A DNA stretch of 64,000 bases, from positions 1 to 64,000 of the forward strand of contig CAJNOL010000768.1 in the NCBI GenBank assembly GCA_905250125.1. The letters are read 5' to 3'. Made by a program: the position numbers and the translations under genes. Under the pieces are notes generated by a model. That model worked only from the letters and a program-made list of their open reading frames with translations. It had not been told where the DNA came from and did no database searches. This document shows positions 40,254-52,100 of this stretch, piece by piece. Numbering within the stretch: the first letter of the stretch is position 1; each line of letters begins with the position of its first letter. The stretch comes from Rotaria sordida. Lineage: Eukaryota > Rotifera > Eurotatoria > Philodinida > Philodinidae.

Positions 40254-42673
40254 AAATATATAAAAGCAAAAAAAAAAAAAGTGTCCTTGTTTTTTTTTCT
40301 TTTTGTTTATTTGTTTTACTTTTATACATTTTTTTTTTTTGGCTTTTTTTTTCTTTCTTCCCGCATGAATCCTTAGATCAGAAGAACGCGAATAGGATAG
40401 GTCGTTTTTCGTACCCAGTGATTTCGATCTGACATTTAATGGATTTTCCTTTTTTTTCTTCCCCCTTCAGTATTCTTTTTTTTTGTTGTACAGATTTGTT
40501 TTCTTTTCTCTTGTTAACATCAGGGTCAGTCGTGATGCGTATTATATACAGAAGAGATTGAAGTATATACTTGGAGATGAGATCAAAACAAAAATTATCG
40601 AATTCGAGCCGTTAAGTCTCCAATTTATAATCATTTATTCTTCTCTAGTGTTTTTTTCGATCTCTCGTTGGCACGGTCCGACTAAAATATTGTTATAGTC
40701 TGTCTTTTGTTTATCATGTTTTTTTTTTCTTTTTTTTTTTTTTTTTTTTTTTTTTGGTTGTTCCATTGTAAATATATATATATATTTGCCTCTCTGTTCG
40801 CGTGCCATTTTGTTTCTTTCTTTTTTTCATTGCTCGAAATCATTAAATGTCGCTATCGAGCAAATTAAGGCAACGAATATTTTTCATTATGTATATAATT
40901 ACATGTATGTAATTTCCTGGATATTTGCGAAGCATAACATATTAATTTACTTGTGAACATATATTCTTCTTCGTCTTCTTCTCCTTCTTCTTCTTTTGTG
41001 TTTCATCTATATCCGGTCTTAAGTCCTTGTATTTTCTATGAGTGTCTAAGATGAAATTCAAAAAAAAAAGAGTTGAGTGATCTTCGTTCGTTTTTTTCTT
41101 TCTTCTTATGCGCAATGATGACCAAAAGCCATGTTTGATGTTTGTTTTTCTATTATGATTATTTCTTCCTCTTTATGTTTGTGTGGTTTCTTCTATGTTT
41201 TTTTTTCCTGGTTTCTATCTTGTCATCTTTTTGTTCTTGTACTCAATCCATTATTCTTCTTTTTTTTTTGTTTTTCTTTTTTTTGTTTGTAGACTATTCG
41301 AGTTATTATGATCTTATTTGATGTATCTATGATATTCGATGCGTCGAAGAAAGAAAAAAAAAGAGTAGTGAGAATAAGATTATAGATAGACAGATAAGTG
41401 TAAGGACTTCTTTCTTTTTTTTCTTGTTTAGTTTAAGTTAATAAATAAAGAGAGAAAAAAAAATAGCGTTAGAATATAAGATTATTTAATAAATATATAC
41501 AAAAAAAAAAAAAAAAATAGCAATGATATTTGTCAATTCAACATATTTTTCTTGTCATTGAAATAAGCATACAAATATAAATGATTAAATAGGTATTAAT
41601 CTCCTTGATTTTGTTATTAAAAACAAATTTGTAATAGGAAAAGCAAAAACAGAGGGAAAGGGAGATAAAGGACCTTGAGATTATTGTTATTATATGTATC
41701 ATTTATTATCTTTTATGAAGACGTGATGATAAGAATGGCGAAATAGATTTAATTATGGCCCTATTGAATTAAATATCTTTATCAAGAAATATTATAAATT
41801 GCTTTAATTTACTATTAGATTTAATCTTTTTTCAATAGTAATAAACATGTAATATTACAAATAAAGGTTGAAATATTTTTTCCAACTTCAAATATACGTG
41901 AATGAAAATATTTTTCTGTTTACAATATACATATCTGTATGCCTATAGTTGTCAAAAAAAAAACATGCCTCGTTAACTATGATAATTATCACAATATCAG
42001 ATATAGGAAGAGCATTTATAATTACCTTGATAGAAATGAAATCGCGTACCAGACATTGACTTGTTTTGCATTCATTTACAACACAAAGCAAGGTGAAACT
42101 AAGGACATATTTCTTTTTCGTATGGGAAATAAAATCAAATTGGACATGATAACATTAATCGGATTTAAAATCTGTTCAATTAGTCTCTTTTAATTATAAT
42201 AAATCTTGCAAAAAAAAAAATTAGATTTTTTAATAATTTATGTGTTTAGAATAACTGAATAGTGCATAATATTTGTTATCATGTTGCATTGATCCAATTT
42301 TTACTCTTATTAAAGTACATCGATTTCATGTCAACTCAATTTACTCTTCATTTAACCTATGTTTAAAGGATACTTATCATGTTGATCGAGTTTATGTTGT
42401 ACTTCGTTTTTTTTTTGCCTAATACAAGACAAAGACAAAGACAACCATATCATATAACATTGTTTGAAATATTGATGTCAAAAGAATTTAAATGTTTATT
42501 AACGACACACAGGATTTACTAACAATGCTGAATACGGAATTAAGATTCTTCTCATCAAAATATTTACGTTTTAAATCATCATAGCTTTTCTAACTCTATA
42601 AAAACACCTATCAATTCCGTTGTTTTCTTCATAAGACGCAATTCAACTTAAACGATCAACGGACAGATTTATT
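40254..42673. other. MNK 3' flank and intergenic region
   Basis: T-rich low-complexity sequence follows the MNK stop, probably its 3' UTR, with AATAAA-type signals near 41440-41500. The rest is A/T-rich. A TATAAAA-like box at about 42598 precedes the EGF-protein gene by about 75 bp. No further coding exon was recognised. Confidence 0.5.
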
Positions 42674-43410
42674 ATGATGTGCATGTTCAACGGTATGATT
42701 GTTATTGCAATTGCATTATTTATCCAATTACATAATGTATATGCTCAAAATGCATGTACAGCAGTAGCATTAGCAGCTTGTGGTCAACGTCCATGTATTC
42801 AAACGGGTACTGAGTATTCATGCCTTTGTTCAAACATGCAATTGGCACAAAGTGCAGCACAATGTAACATCATTAATCCTATTGTAACACAACCTCCAAT
42901 TGTTTTTCCGAATCAATGTGGAAATGCTGTATGTCCTCCTGGTGCTACATGTATACCAACAAATCAAAATCCACCACTTTATGTTTGCGTTTGTGCAAAT
43001 AATGTTATTGCTAATCCTACTTGCCCAACAACTCTACCGAATAATCCATGTCTATTAAATCCATGTATAAATGGCGGTACTTGTGTTGTTAATCAACTTA
43101 CACTTCAAGCTGTTTGTGTCTGTCCACAAAATACTTATGGTCGAAATTGTGCGACTTATTATCCTTCAGTGGGTCATCATAATAATTGGTAAGATATATG
43201 AAATTTATTTTAAGAAAGAGAGAAAACAAAAAAAAAGAAATATTTTATAAATATATTTATAGGTGTTATAATGGCGGTCGACATATTAATGCATATGGTC
43301 AACCATATTGTACGTGTCCATATCATTATCGTGGTCGTCGTTGTGAACTGCAATATAGTCCTTATAACTATGTCTACTTATATCAGTATCCTCAACAATA
43401 TGGTAAATAA
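42674..43410 (+). CDS. Secreted EGF-like repeat protein (220 aa)
   Basis: Two exons, 42674-43188 and 43263-43410, joined in phase 2 (TG|G). A signal peptide (GMIVIAIALFIQLHNVYAQ) is followed by Cys-rich modules. The first two are degenerate (CGQRPCIQTGTEYSCLC; CPPGATCIPTNQ). The third is a canonical EGF-like domain (CLLNPCINGGTCVV ... CVCPQNTYGRNC), and the last is similar (CYNGGRHINAYGQPYCTCP..YRGRRCE). The Tyr-rich tail YSPYNYVYLYQYPQQYGK ends the protein and there is no membrane anchor. It is probably an extracellular or cuticle/mucus-type protein, but no orthologue can be named. G/C use at third positions appears higher than in the housekeeping neighbours. The stop overlaps AATAAA. Confidence 0.8.
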
Positions 43411-44054
43411 ATTGAAGTTTTCTTGTATGAATAAAATACATTATTTTATTTTATGATTAAATAAAATAAAAAGAAAACAAAACTTCTTCTTCTTGAACCA
43501 TATACATATATATATACTATTATAATATATTTTAATTATCTTCACGGAATAACTCATATGAATTGAACAAAAAAAAAAAGCTATATTTCTAGATCGATTA
43601 AATTGAATTTCTATATGTGTTGATTGATTAATCTCTTAAATTTATAATTGAAGTTTTAAAGTGTCATTAGACATGTGAAAAGTATGCACAATTCAAAATA
43701 GCACAAGAAATCAACAAAGTTTTCAAGAAAAGTTAATCGAAACATCGCTCACTAGAGCCTATGAGATTCGTTCTGGACGGACTTTATCATTCACATATCT
43801 GAAAATAAATATTAATTACAAATATTCAGAGAATGGTATTTATTAAGAAGGATTTTACATTATTGTAGTCGATCTCAGAGAGTGTAGATCTTCCTCAAAT
43901 TCAAATCTAGCGCTACAATCAATGTAATATTATAATTTAGTAAAGTGAATAGTTGCGATAAATATGTCAGTTTTTTTTGCTAGATTTACTAATAGAGAAA
44001 GAAGGAAAAGAAAAGGAAGTCTATTTTTATTTTTTGAAATAAATTTTATCAAAT
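43411..44054. other. Intergenic region before ELP6
   Basis: A/T-rich, with an AATAAA near 43430 for the upstream gene. The sequence just before 44055 should include the ELP6 promoter. Nothing else was recognised. Confidence 0.5.
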
Positions 44055-45865
44055 ATGTTCGATGAATTAACTGCACTTCTTGATGATACAAATCGTACAT
44101 CATCACATGGATCAATTCTTATAACAAGTTTAGATTTTGATTCAAATTTTTTATTACAACATTTTTTAAGTTATTCATTAAAAAATACTTTAAATTGTGT
44201 TTATATTAGTTTATTAACACCATTTTCTCATCTTAAACATGTTCAAAATAAAATGGGTAATACTTTAAAAACACCAGAAATATCATCATCATCTCTTATG
44301 TTTATTCCGCTTTTTTCATCATTATCTGATCAATTTTTTCATGAAAAATCATCATTGAATATTGATGATCTTTGTAAAATGATTCAACAACAAGTTATTG
44401 CATCACCCGATATAATTATTATTGAAGATTTACAAATCTTACGTCATTTATTAAAATTTTCTGATATACAAGTATTACTTATGCAAAGAAAATTACGACA
44501 CTTATTTCCTAATGCACAATTTATTACTCAAATATCTATATCAGATGATGAAAATGATGATGAAAATTTTTCTTCATCATCATTCATCAATATGCTTAAA
44601 AGAATACATAATAAACATTTATTTGTTCGAAGTTTAACTACTGGAGCTACAAAAGATATAAGTGGACAAGTAAGATGTCACGTTTTCTTTAGTATAAAAC
44701 AAAAAAAAAAGAGATTCAACAGTAAAGTTTTGTATATCTTAATTAAACGAAAAGAAAAAACAAATCAGTACATATTCTCAACCTTGTTTTATACTCACAG
44801 AAAAAAAATGTGTCTATAGAAGTTGACTAAAATAAAATAAATTAGTCATACAAATTATTGATTTTAGAAATATTTTTATAAACAAATTACTTCGATATTA
44901 ACCAGCGTGAGAGCTAAGATAGTGGTGCCTTTCTAAAGATCGAATTGAACCTTCCGAAAGAAAAAATCTCAATAAAACACTAAGCGATGCAAATTTTGTC
45001 GATGAACTTAATCTGTATTTCGTGTTCAGAAAGATTCAAACACCAGGTTTTTTTTTTCTTTAAGCCGTTTCCGGCAATAGACGATTCTCTTAATTAATTT
45101 CTTTCTCGAAAAATTAGAACTTTAATTAGGATATTTATATTAAAATATATCTAGTTTTGAGCTGAAAACCTTAAAATACTATGATCAACATTATTTCTGG
45201 TCATCTAAAACCCGAAAAATCACTTTACTTTTCTGAAAAACTTTTTTAATTAGAAATTATTAAAACATATTGTTAATAATAGAAGACAGCTCCCCGTTCC
45301 CTTTCCGAATATGTTAAAATCAAAATTTTTTCGATTTTTGATATACCTTCGAACTGTTCTTTGTCAAACGCCATATAAATGAGGATTCTTCGTTGTTAAT
45401 TAATACTTTTATTAAATTCAATTCTCGAAAAACTCGCGCTGCATTTATTCTTGATGTGCAAAATAATTATTTGATCTCAGTTGTTATTAAAAAAAATTGC
45501 AGCTCAAAAAAAAAAATGAAGTATAGAGCTTTCCGACTTCCTTATCTCCCTGAAGAAAGTATCTGGGAATTTTTGAGTCTATGATAACTTCTGTTCTACT
45601 TAGAGAAACTTAAGTTAGAAGTGAATAAACTATTACTGATGAAGACAAGATTAAAATAACAATATTTTCTTCTATTTGAAAATAATTCGAAGGTCTCCAT
45701 TAGATTTTACTATCTTTCAATGGATAATTTATTAATTAATCTTTTTATTTTTAGTTAACATATACTGGTCCATCTCAATCAAATCTATGGACAAATATAA
45801 TTATTCGTAAATGTTTATTTCGTCTAACAGATCGAACATTAAATTTAATAACTAGTGCTGTTTAG
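44055..45865 (+). CDS. ELP6: Elongator complex protein 6 (241 aa)
   Basis: Exons 44055-44669 and 45755-45865 join in phase 0. The RecA-like ATPase-fold protein begins MFDELTALL and has a Walker-region-like strand (HGSILITSLDFDSNFLLQHF), an acidic strand (PDIIIIEDLQIL) and the segment VRSLTTGATKDISGQ|LTYTGPSQ characteristic of ELP6. As in the family, no good P-loop is visible. ELP6 is a subunit of the Elongator hexamer (ELP4-5-6), needed for cm5U-type modification of tRNA wobble uridines. Human ELP6 is about 266 aa. The 1.09-kb intron carries repeats (44895-44965, 45385-45640). No AATAAA appears before the next gene, which starts 84 nt after this stop. Confidence 0.75.
44895..44965 (+). repeat. 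tRNA-like dispersed repeat, copy 2
   Basis: GCGTGAGAGCTAAGATAG followed by AAAGATCGAATT and CCTTCC corresponds to the block at 14968-15025. The copy is more decayed and lacks the full B-box. It lies in the ELP6 intron. Confidence 0.35.
45385..45640. repeat. Dispersed repeat, family Q copy 2
   Basis: Related to 27280-27760 through CTTCGTTGTTAATTAATAC, a TGTGCAAAA block and TTTGAGTCTATGATAACTTC..TCTACTTA. A 63-codon ORF across it (45393-45584) is not conserved in the other copy and was not called. Confidence 0.55.
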
Positions 45866-45949
45866 AAAAAAGAAAACATATTGGTTGTTTTTTTTTTGTG
45901 TTCGTTTTCTTTTTCTTTTTTTTTATTTCATATGTTTTGTTTATTTTAG
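45866..45949 (+). promoter_or_regulatory. Short intercistronic region with splice acceptor abutting the next ATG
   Basis: There are only 84 nt between the ELP6 stop and the DTWD2-like ATG. The region is pyrimidine-rich and ends TTTATTTTAG|ATG, a strong 3' splice site directly at the start codon with no upstream exon or 5' splice site for it. That is the arrangement expected for a spliced-leader trans-splicing acceptor inside an operon, which bdelloid rotifers are known to use. An unseen 5' UTR intron is the alternative. Confidence 0.5.
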
Positions 45950-46696
45950 ATGAGTGATAATGAAACATATTTATTTGAATTAGATGATGATTTATCAGAA
46001 AAAGATTGGAATGGTCCCAAACGATCAATATGTTCTCGTTGTGAACGACCGGAATTAGTTTGTCTTTGTTCACATTTACCTTCAACACCTATTCATCTTG
46101 ATCATACATCCGTTGTTATATTTCAACATCTAAATGAAATTAAACGACCATTAGGTACTGTACAATTACTATCCAAATGTCTTGATTCATCATCATTAAC
46201 TGTTATACGTGCAAGACAATTTCCACGAAAATATTATCCTGATATATATTCAAATCCAAATACATATTTACTTTTTCCTAATGCAAATGCTGTTCTATTA
46301 GATGATATTATTAATGAGAGTAATCATTATACAATTATTGCACTTGATGGTACATGGAATGAAGCTATGGGTATTTATCATCGTCATAGTGAATTACAAG
46401 AATTAAAAACATGTTATGTTAAAATTGATCAAAAATCTGAATTTGCTATTCGTACTCAACCAACAAAAGAAACAACATCAACATTAGAAACAATAGCATA
46501 TGCATTAAGATGTACAGAAAAAGATAAACCAACATTATTTGATGATATTGTTCGACCATTAAAACGTATGGTAGAATTACAATTAAATTTAGGTGCTGTT
46601 GTACATGAAGCAAAATTAAGTTTAATTGAAAGTGGTCAAACACGAAGACAATATAGTAAAAAACATGAAAGATGGCTTATGACACTTCAACATTAA
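45950..46696 (+). CDS. DTWD2: DTW-domain tRNA-uridine aminocarboxypropyltransferase (DTWD2-like, 248 aa)
   Basis: A single-exon ORF. A zinc-type cluster CSRCERPELVCLC (residues 28-40) precedes the DTW domain. The family's DxTW signature appears as LDGTWNEA (DGTW at 133-136), followed by FAIRTQPTKETTSTLETIA, the conserved RxxP-x-STLE segment. DTWD enzymes transfer the 3-amino-3-carboxypropyl group of S-adenosylmethionine to uridine, making acp3U in tRNA. DGTW rather than DSTW, and the overall layout, favour DTWD2 over DTWD1. It follows ELP6, another tRNA-uridine modification factor, on the same strand. AATAAA motifs occur directly after the stop. Confidence 0.85.
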   Translation: MSDNETYLFELDDDLSEKDWNGPKRSICSRCERPELVCLCSHLPSTPIHLDHTSVVIFQHLNEIKRPLGTVQLLSKCLDSSSLTVIRARQFPRKYYPDIYSNPNTYLLFPNANAVLLDDIINESNHYTIIALDGTWNEAMGIYHRHSELQELKTCYVKIDQKSEFAIRTQPTKETTSTLETIAYALRCTEKDKPTLFDDIVRPLKRMVELQLNLGAVVHEAKLSLIESGQTRRQYSKKHERWLMTLQH

Positions 46697-47828
46697 ACAA
46701 ATAAAAATAAAGAATTTTTAGTTTTGTTTTCAGATAAAAGCTTGAACGTCATTTGTTTGTTTTTTTTTTAAAAACGATTTAAAAATGTGTTTTTTTTATA
46801 TTACTCATAAGAAATACGGTACAATGAAAAAGTCTGGTGTTTAGTAAAATTTTTGTGAAGACTATCGCAAATTTTAATAAAATTATACGCATGATTTAAT
46901 GCGAAATAACGAATAAAGTCTAGAATAATTGCTTGTATACTATAAAAAACATTACAAATGTGTTAATTTTAAAACTCTAATTCCCAAAAAAAAAAAATTA
47001 CACTGTGACAAAATTTTAACTACAAAAAGTCGCAAAAGTAAACGTAAATATTTCTAATACAATCCAAGGATGTGGAAGCAGATGTCAATGAGGCTATTGA
47101 TTCCATCCACGCCTACACCTAGTTTGGGCCTCGGAGTGATCAAAGAAAATGAACTAATTTTGAGACTGGATATAAATTACAACATAATCAAGTAACCATA
47201 GAAAAATATCGTCGACGTTTTATCTCATTTCTAAAACAAATTAATGATGATAGCTTCATTTAGTTTTTCCTTAAGAATAATATGATAACATGAATACAAA
47301 AAGAAAACACTGTTTATATCCTATATTAGAATTGATTGATTTTCATTTGAAAAAGACAACTCTTGACAACAATAAAAACCATCTACGCATACTTTTATTG
47401 GCTTTGTATGGTACTGAACTGTCAATTGAGCAGAAAGTATCAATTGAAATAAGAATTTGCCATATATTTTCAAATAACAAGAAGCATTATTCTGTTTCTA
47501 TGCACAAATTCGTTTACGGCAACATAAGAAGACAGAGAGAAAAAACTGTCAGACGTCATAAAAAGAAAGCGAAGCGTGACATAGTGTATGATATTATGTT
47601 GTAACGAAATCTTTTTTCATTTATTTCGTTTCTTGTTGCACTAGACACAACAACTGAAGATAGAAGTGAAGCACTTAAATGAAACGAAAATAAGAACTCG
47701 AACGACAACAACAATCAAAAGTAAATAGAAACATTTGGAAAATACTTCAACATACTATATTAATTCAAGACAGGTTTTTTTTCGTTGATAAAACATCACA
47801 TACATCATGCACAACCAGAAAGAGCCGA
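46697..47828. other. Intergenic region after DTWD2-like gene
   Basis: A/T-rich with several AATAAA signals at its start. A 104-codon plus-strand ORF (47290-47604, basic, starting MNTKRKHC) has no recognisable motif. It could be a fragment of an unknown gene but is not called as one. Confidence 0.45.
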
Positions 47829-48461
47829 CGACAACAACTACTGCTACGTCATCCGTACATACCAACTAAGGCAACGAGGGCTTGCCTATGCTCGTATGAT
47901 GTAAAACTTTTTGTTCGCCTGTTTCAACAGCAGCATCGATCTAGATAACAACAAAGATTGTAAGCACACCATTTCAAAATTAAAAGAAGTGATGAATAAG
48001 ATCAATACATTCACGGATGTCAAGCAATGTATCAATTTTATCAGCGATCTCAAACAAGATAAAATGTTTATGATTGCATCTGATGCATTGGAACAAATCA
48101 CAGTTCCCATTGTACATAACATGCCTCAGGTCAGTACAATTAATATTTTTTGTGGGAATCGAGCTCATCATAAACAATGTGCCAAACAGTAGCCAAAAAT
48201 AAACGGAGTCTTTACAGATATTGTTCCTATCTGTAAAGTCCTTCGACAAGCGGCACAACAATGTGACAATAACTTAGTCTCGATCAAGTTTATCATCACT
48301 TGTAGTGGAGCTACCAAGCAAAACCTCGATCAATTAGATTCGTCATTTATGTACACACAGATTATGAAAAAAATTCTATTAAAGCCTCCTTTAAAGAAGT
48401 CACTTGTTGTCGGAATTATCGAAATTGAGAAAAGCGCACAGGAAGATAGCCCATGATCTGC
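47829..48461 (+). pseudogene. Decayed fragment of a bdelloid-expanded protein family (TPR/ADP-ribosyltransferase type)
   Basis: Coding-like sequence with more G/C than its surroundings. A Thr-rich start leads to GNEGLPMLV and an in-frame TGA (47897-47899). The reading then changes frame: SIDLDNNKDCKHTISKLKEV and VSTINIFCGNRAHHKQ read until TAG (48190-48192), and beyond it the same frame continues through LDQLDSSFMYTQI before homology fades. From memory these phrases match the N-terminal module of a large family in bdelloid rotifers, often placed before TPR repeats and an ADP-ribosyltransferase domain. Two stops, a frameshift and a missing C-terminal part make this a pseudogene. The family call is recollection, not a search result. 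Confidence 0.55.
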
Positions 48462-49132
48462 TCTTTCATAAACGATAAAAATTTTTACTCGGCACCCCCT
48501 TTTTTCCAAAAATTTTCGAAGATTTCTGTAACCCCCCATTCGAAAAATAAGCTCTTTTTGGAAAAAACTAAAGAGCTTTTTCGTTTTTTCACGAACGTGG
48601 GTTCAACAATGTAGCACCAGCAGAGCTCTATCATAGTAAGAGATCAAGTCAAATATTTATTTTTGTTTGAAAGCTTGTGTCTAGGACTAGCCTCCTCGTA
48701 GCTTTTTTTTTCAAATAAGCCTTTTTATTATCATATAAGAAAATACCTCTGTAGAAACAGCACCATTTTTTTAGGGATTTTTTGAGTTATTGAACTTGTC
48801 AGTGCTTTTCTTCGCTTAAAAAGTGAGAATTTAAAAAAAAAAGAGTCACGAGAGAGACTGCCAAGGGGGAAAAGAAGATTTTGACATCTAGAATCTCTCG
48901 GAATCTTTGTGAATCTTTTAGAATCTTGAAATCTGCTTTTTCCCTCTTGGTGTGGCTGGTGTGAATGTGTTTCGAGAGGACGGGAGATCCACGTTCACAC
49001 CCACGCTCACCCACATCCATATTGACTCACGCCCACACCCTCGATGATGATTAAGTACAATTAAAGGAAGCTGTATTCGAATCAACTATATATAACTAAT
49101 ATGAGTTAAAAGTAACGTTAAGGAAGAAAAAT
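48462..49132. other. Spacer between pseudogene and hydrolase gene
   Basis: Contains tandem GAATCT-type units (about 48890-48935) and the GT/CA-rich palindromic tract at 48949-49042. No exon was recognised. Confidence 0.5.
48949..49042. repeat. GT/CA-rich palindromic tract 1
   Basis: The left half is GT-rich (GGTGTGGCTGGTGTGAATG) and the right half CA-rich (TTCACACCCACGCTCACCC, CACGCCCACACCC), so the block is an imperfect palindrome. Related tracts occur at 53710-53833 and 55003-55070. The units resemble a degenerate TGTGGG-type repeat. Confidence 0.6.
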
Positions 49133-52100
49133 TTATGCTTCAACCAAGATGCGTTCTATATTCTCCAGAAATAGTCCTTGAAATAGTCCTGGATCCAATG
49201 TTGGCATTTCTAATGATAAAGTATATTCGATATTCGGTTTTTGCACAACGTTTGTTAGATCAAGATACAAACCCATAAATCGATCTCTATTATGAGTATC
49301 ACGAGTATTATATCCTTTATGTACTATTACAGTGACATTGTTGATTTGAGCTGTGACATTCCATCGGTCATCTGGATTGACAATACATATGAAGAGTAAT
49401 AAACGATGTGATCCTAACCATGCTACTTCATTCAATTCATCATCGGTCCAAGCAATTGGATACTCTTGTTGACGTTCAATAAATTGTTGTAATAATAAAT
49501 CACTGACAATGATTGATTTATTCATGATTTGTGCTGAACGAGGCAAATATTGACCAGGAAATGATAGAACATCGATCAAGATGATAAACTCTTTTACTTG
49601 TTGGAAACGTTTCTCGTTTCCATTCAATATAACACTTTCAATCACTTGTTCTTCTGGCATAATGACAAAAATGGGATGGGTTGTTTGTGTACCGGCTTCA
49701 CCATAGACTCCATTGATCATCAAAATATTTTTGTTCGCGATAAATGCTGTTCCACTAACTCCGACCAGAATTGGTTTGGAGACAGTTGAGATAAAACTCA
49801 ATTCAAATACGGTAGCACTTTGACCATCCAATAGAAAATCAAGTGTTTGATTATATTCAATCAGTTGTAGATATTTTTGTTCCGGATATATTTCACTTAA
49901 TAACCAATAGCCTCGTTGAGTTGGTGATTTGATATTCAATTGACCATCGAGTCGAATCATTCGATGTTCTTGAACATAATTTGGATTGAATAAGAAAAGA
50001 AAACCATTGATACCATTTAATTTCATCAATGACCAATTATGTTCGGTCAAGAATGGAATAGAATTTCGTATTTCTTCTATATGTTTATCAGTCCATTGTA
50101 TCCAATATGTCCAGAATTGTAACGTTCGTTCTGGTAATAGATAGTATTCTTGAAGATCTCTTGCTGCTATCATGTTATGAATGAGGTTTAATCCAGCTGA
50201 AGCTACATTCGCTAGTAATGAATAGGGAAAACCCATTAGATCGAAATCTCTTATATCATGATCTTGCCATGGTAACCTGCCATCCGCTGAAAAACGTTCC
50301 GATTGATGTCCGATGAAACCCGGAATATTTTCCATCGATCCAAAATGTTCTAACCGTAATTCACGATTGCCTGGAAGCATGAAATTTGTTGCAATTTTAT
50401 CAGTATGTAAAGAGGGATAAAGAATCGGATATGTTTCTGGATTTTCATCGGCGAGTAGAGGTGATGTATAACCATTCAAAGTCACCCAAGACCATGGACC
50501 ATCATATTGAGATCCATAACGATGATCCATGATTAAATGAGGTAAAGCTAAAAGTAGTTGAGTACGTACCCATTGCCAACCACGCCATTGTGAATATGCT
50601 GTATGATTTGTATCGAAGAAATAATTATAATCCCAAGCATAGCCACCGATATCTGACGAGAGAGAAAGAAAGATAATTCGTATGTAAAAATATTCATAAT
50701 TGTGAGATTTGTCGGGTATGCAACCAGTACCGTTCTAATTTTATTTTTATAAACACTATTCCACCCGAACAAGGATCTTATAGAGAATGAGAAACACCTT
50801 TCATCTTCATTTCTAGCTACACTGAAGCTTTCGTGAATCTTCTTCTTTTTAAATGAACAATCAAATTCATCTTTTGCCCATGTTTGATTTCAAGAAAAAG
50901 TCATAATGCCTTGATCTAATCGATTACAATGGTACTTCAATAATACGAGTTAAAAGAGCTCTTTCTCGATTTAGCTGTTCGCCACACACCTGATGAGTTT
51001 GTTACTGTTCTCAATGAGTAATATTGCAGCTTTCTATTTGACCTTTTCTATCTTCTCGTATATTTCCTCTGCAACACGAAGACACGATAATAGAAATTAG
51101 ATTGTAGCAATCTCTGAAATTCAAAATCTATGAAGACCCCGATATAATTATACATAAATATCAATCCGAGACCAACACATGAGAATGTAGTGAAGTATTA
51201 AAATTTTCACGAGAATCTTATAAAATACGTGAGATACTATGGATGTCTCATTCAGACCTGATAAGATTCTTGCTCGTTCATCACCATGGAAGGCTTAGTA
51301 GTGTATGACTGCTCAAAACTTCCTACCGAATGCAGATACTTTAAATCATAATAAAGTCATAAATTTTTTGACTAACTAGCCGAAAAGAATAGAGAAGGCT
51401 TGCCTTTGTTTCTAGAACTATGATCTACATAGGGAAAATTTTGGCGCTTATCAAAATCAAGTCGAATATGTAGCTATTCTCCTAGAAAATTCAAATAATA
51501 ATTAGTTTCTGTCAAACTTCAAAATTCTTAGTACATTTATGTTTTGATTACATTATGAATCCCGAATGCTCGGAAGGAAATTCTAGAACTTAAGAACTCA
51601 AAAATTCGAATTACCTGTAACCTGCACAAAATCAATTAATAATTGCAAAAAGTAACGTTGAAATTCTATACTGGCCAAAGATGCACACAGATTTCGACAA
51701 TGTGGGTTTTCAACTAACCATGCTTGATCTTGTCCTTGCAGTCGGTAACCTAAGGGTGGATAAACATATGGTACTAATTTGACTTGTTTCATTGCCGCAT
51801 AATTTAATAGATATTGAATTTCTGATGGTATTGGATCACGATAAGGTTTCCATTGTTCTAATCGAATTTTTTCACCTAAACTCATCCACAACACACTCTC
51901 CCATCCCCAATCGTCAGTGCCCTGGTCACGTCGTGACACATTGGAGTTCGATGGTGCAAAAGTAATACTTGTTATACCCAACTGTGCACATCGATTGATC
52001 AACCGTTTATACTCTTCAATACCATGTTCAGGCGATAGATCGATTTGGTAATCGTTATTATCCCATCCGACAACATGTTTGAGTGATTGATTATGTGGTG

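Noticed and set aside
41939..42193. 84-codon plus-strand ORF between MNK and the EGF gene
   Set aside because: No recognisable motif or signal peptide, and an overlapping ORF on the other strand is equally long.
47290..47604. 104-codon basic ORF
   Set aside because: It could be a fragment of something real, but no motif, splice site or homology could be seen.
48330..49020. Minus-strand ORFs of 69-73 codons
   Set aside because: They overlap the plus-strand pseudogene and GT/CA-rich tract, with composition explained by those repeats.
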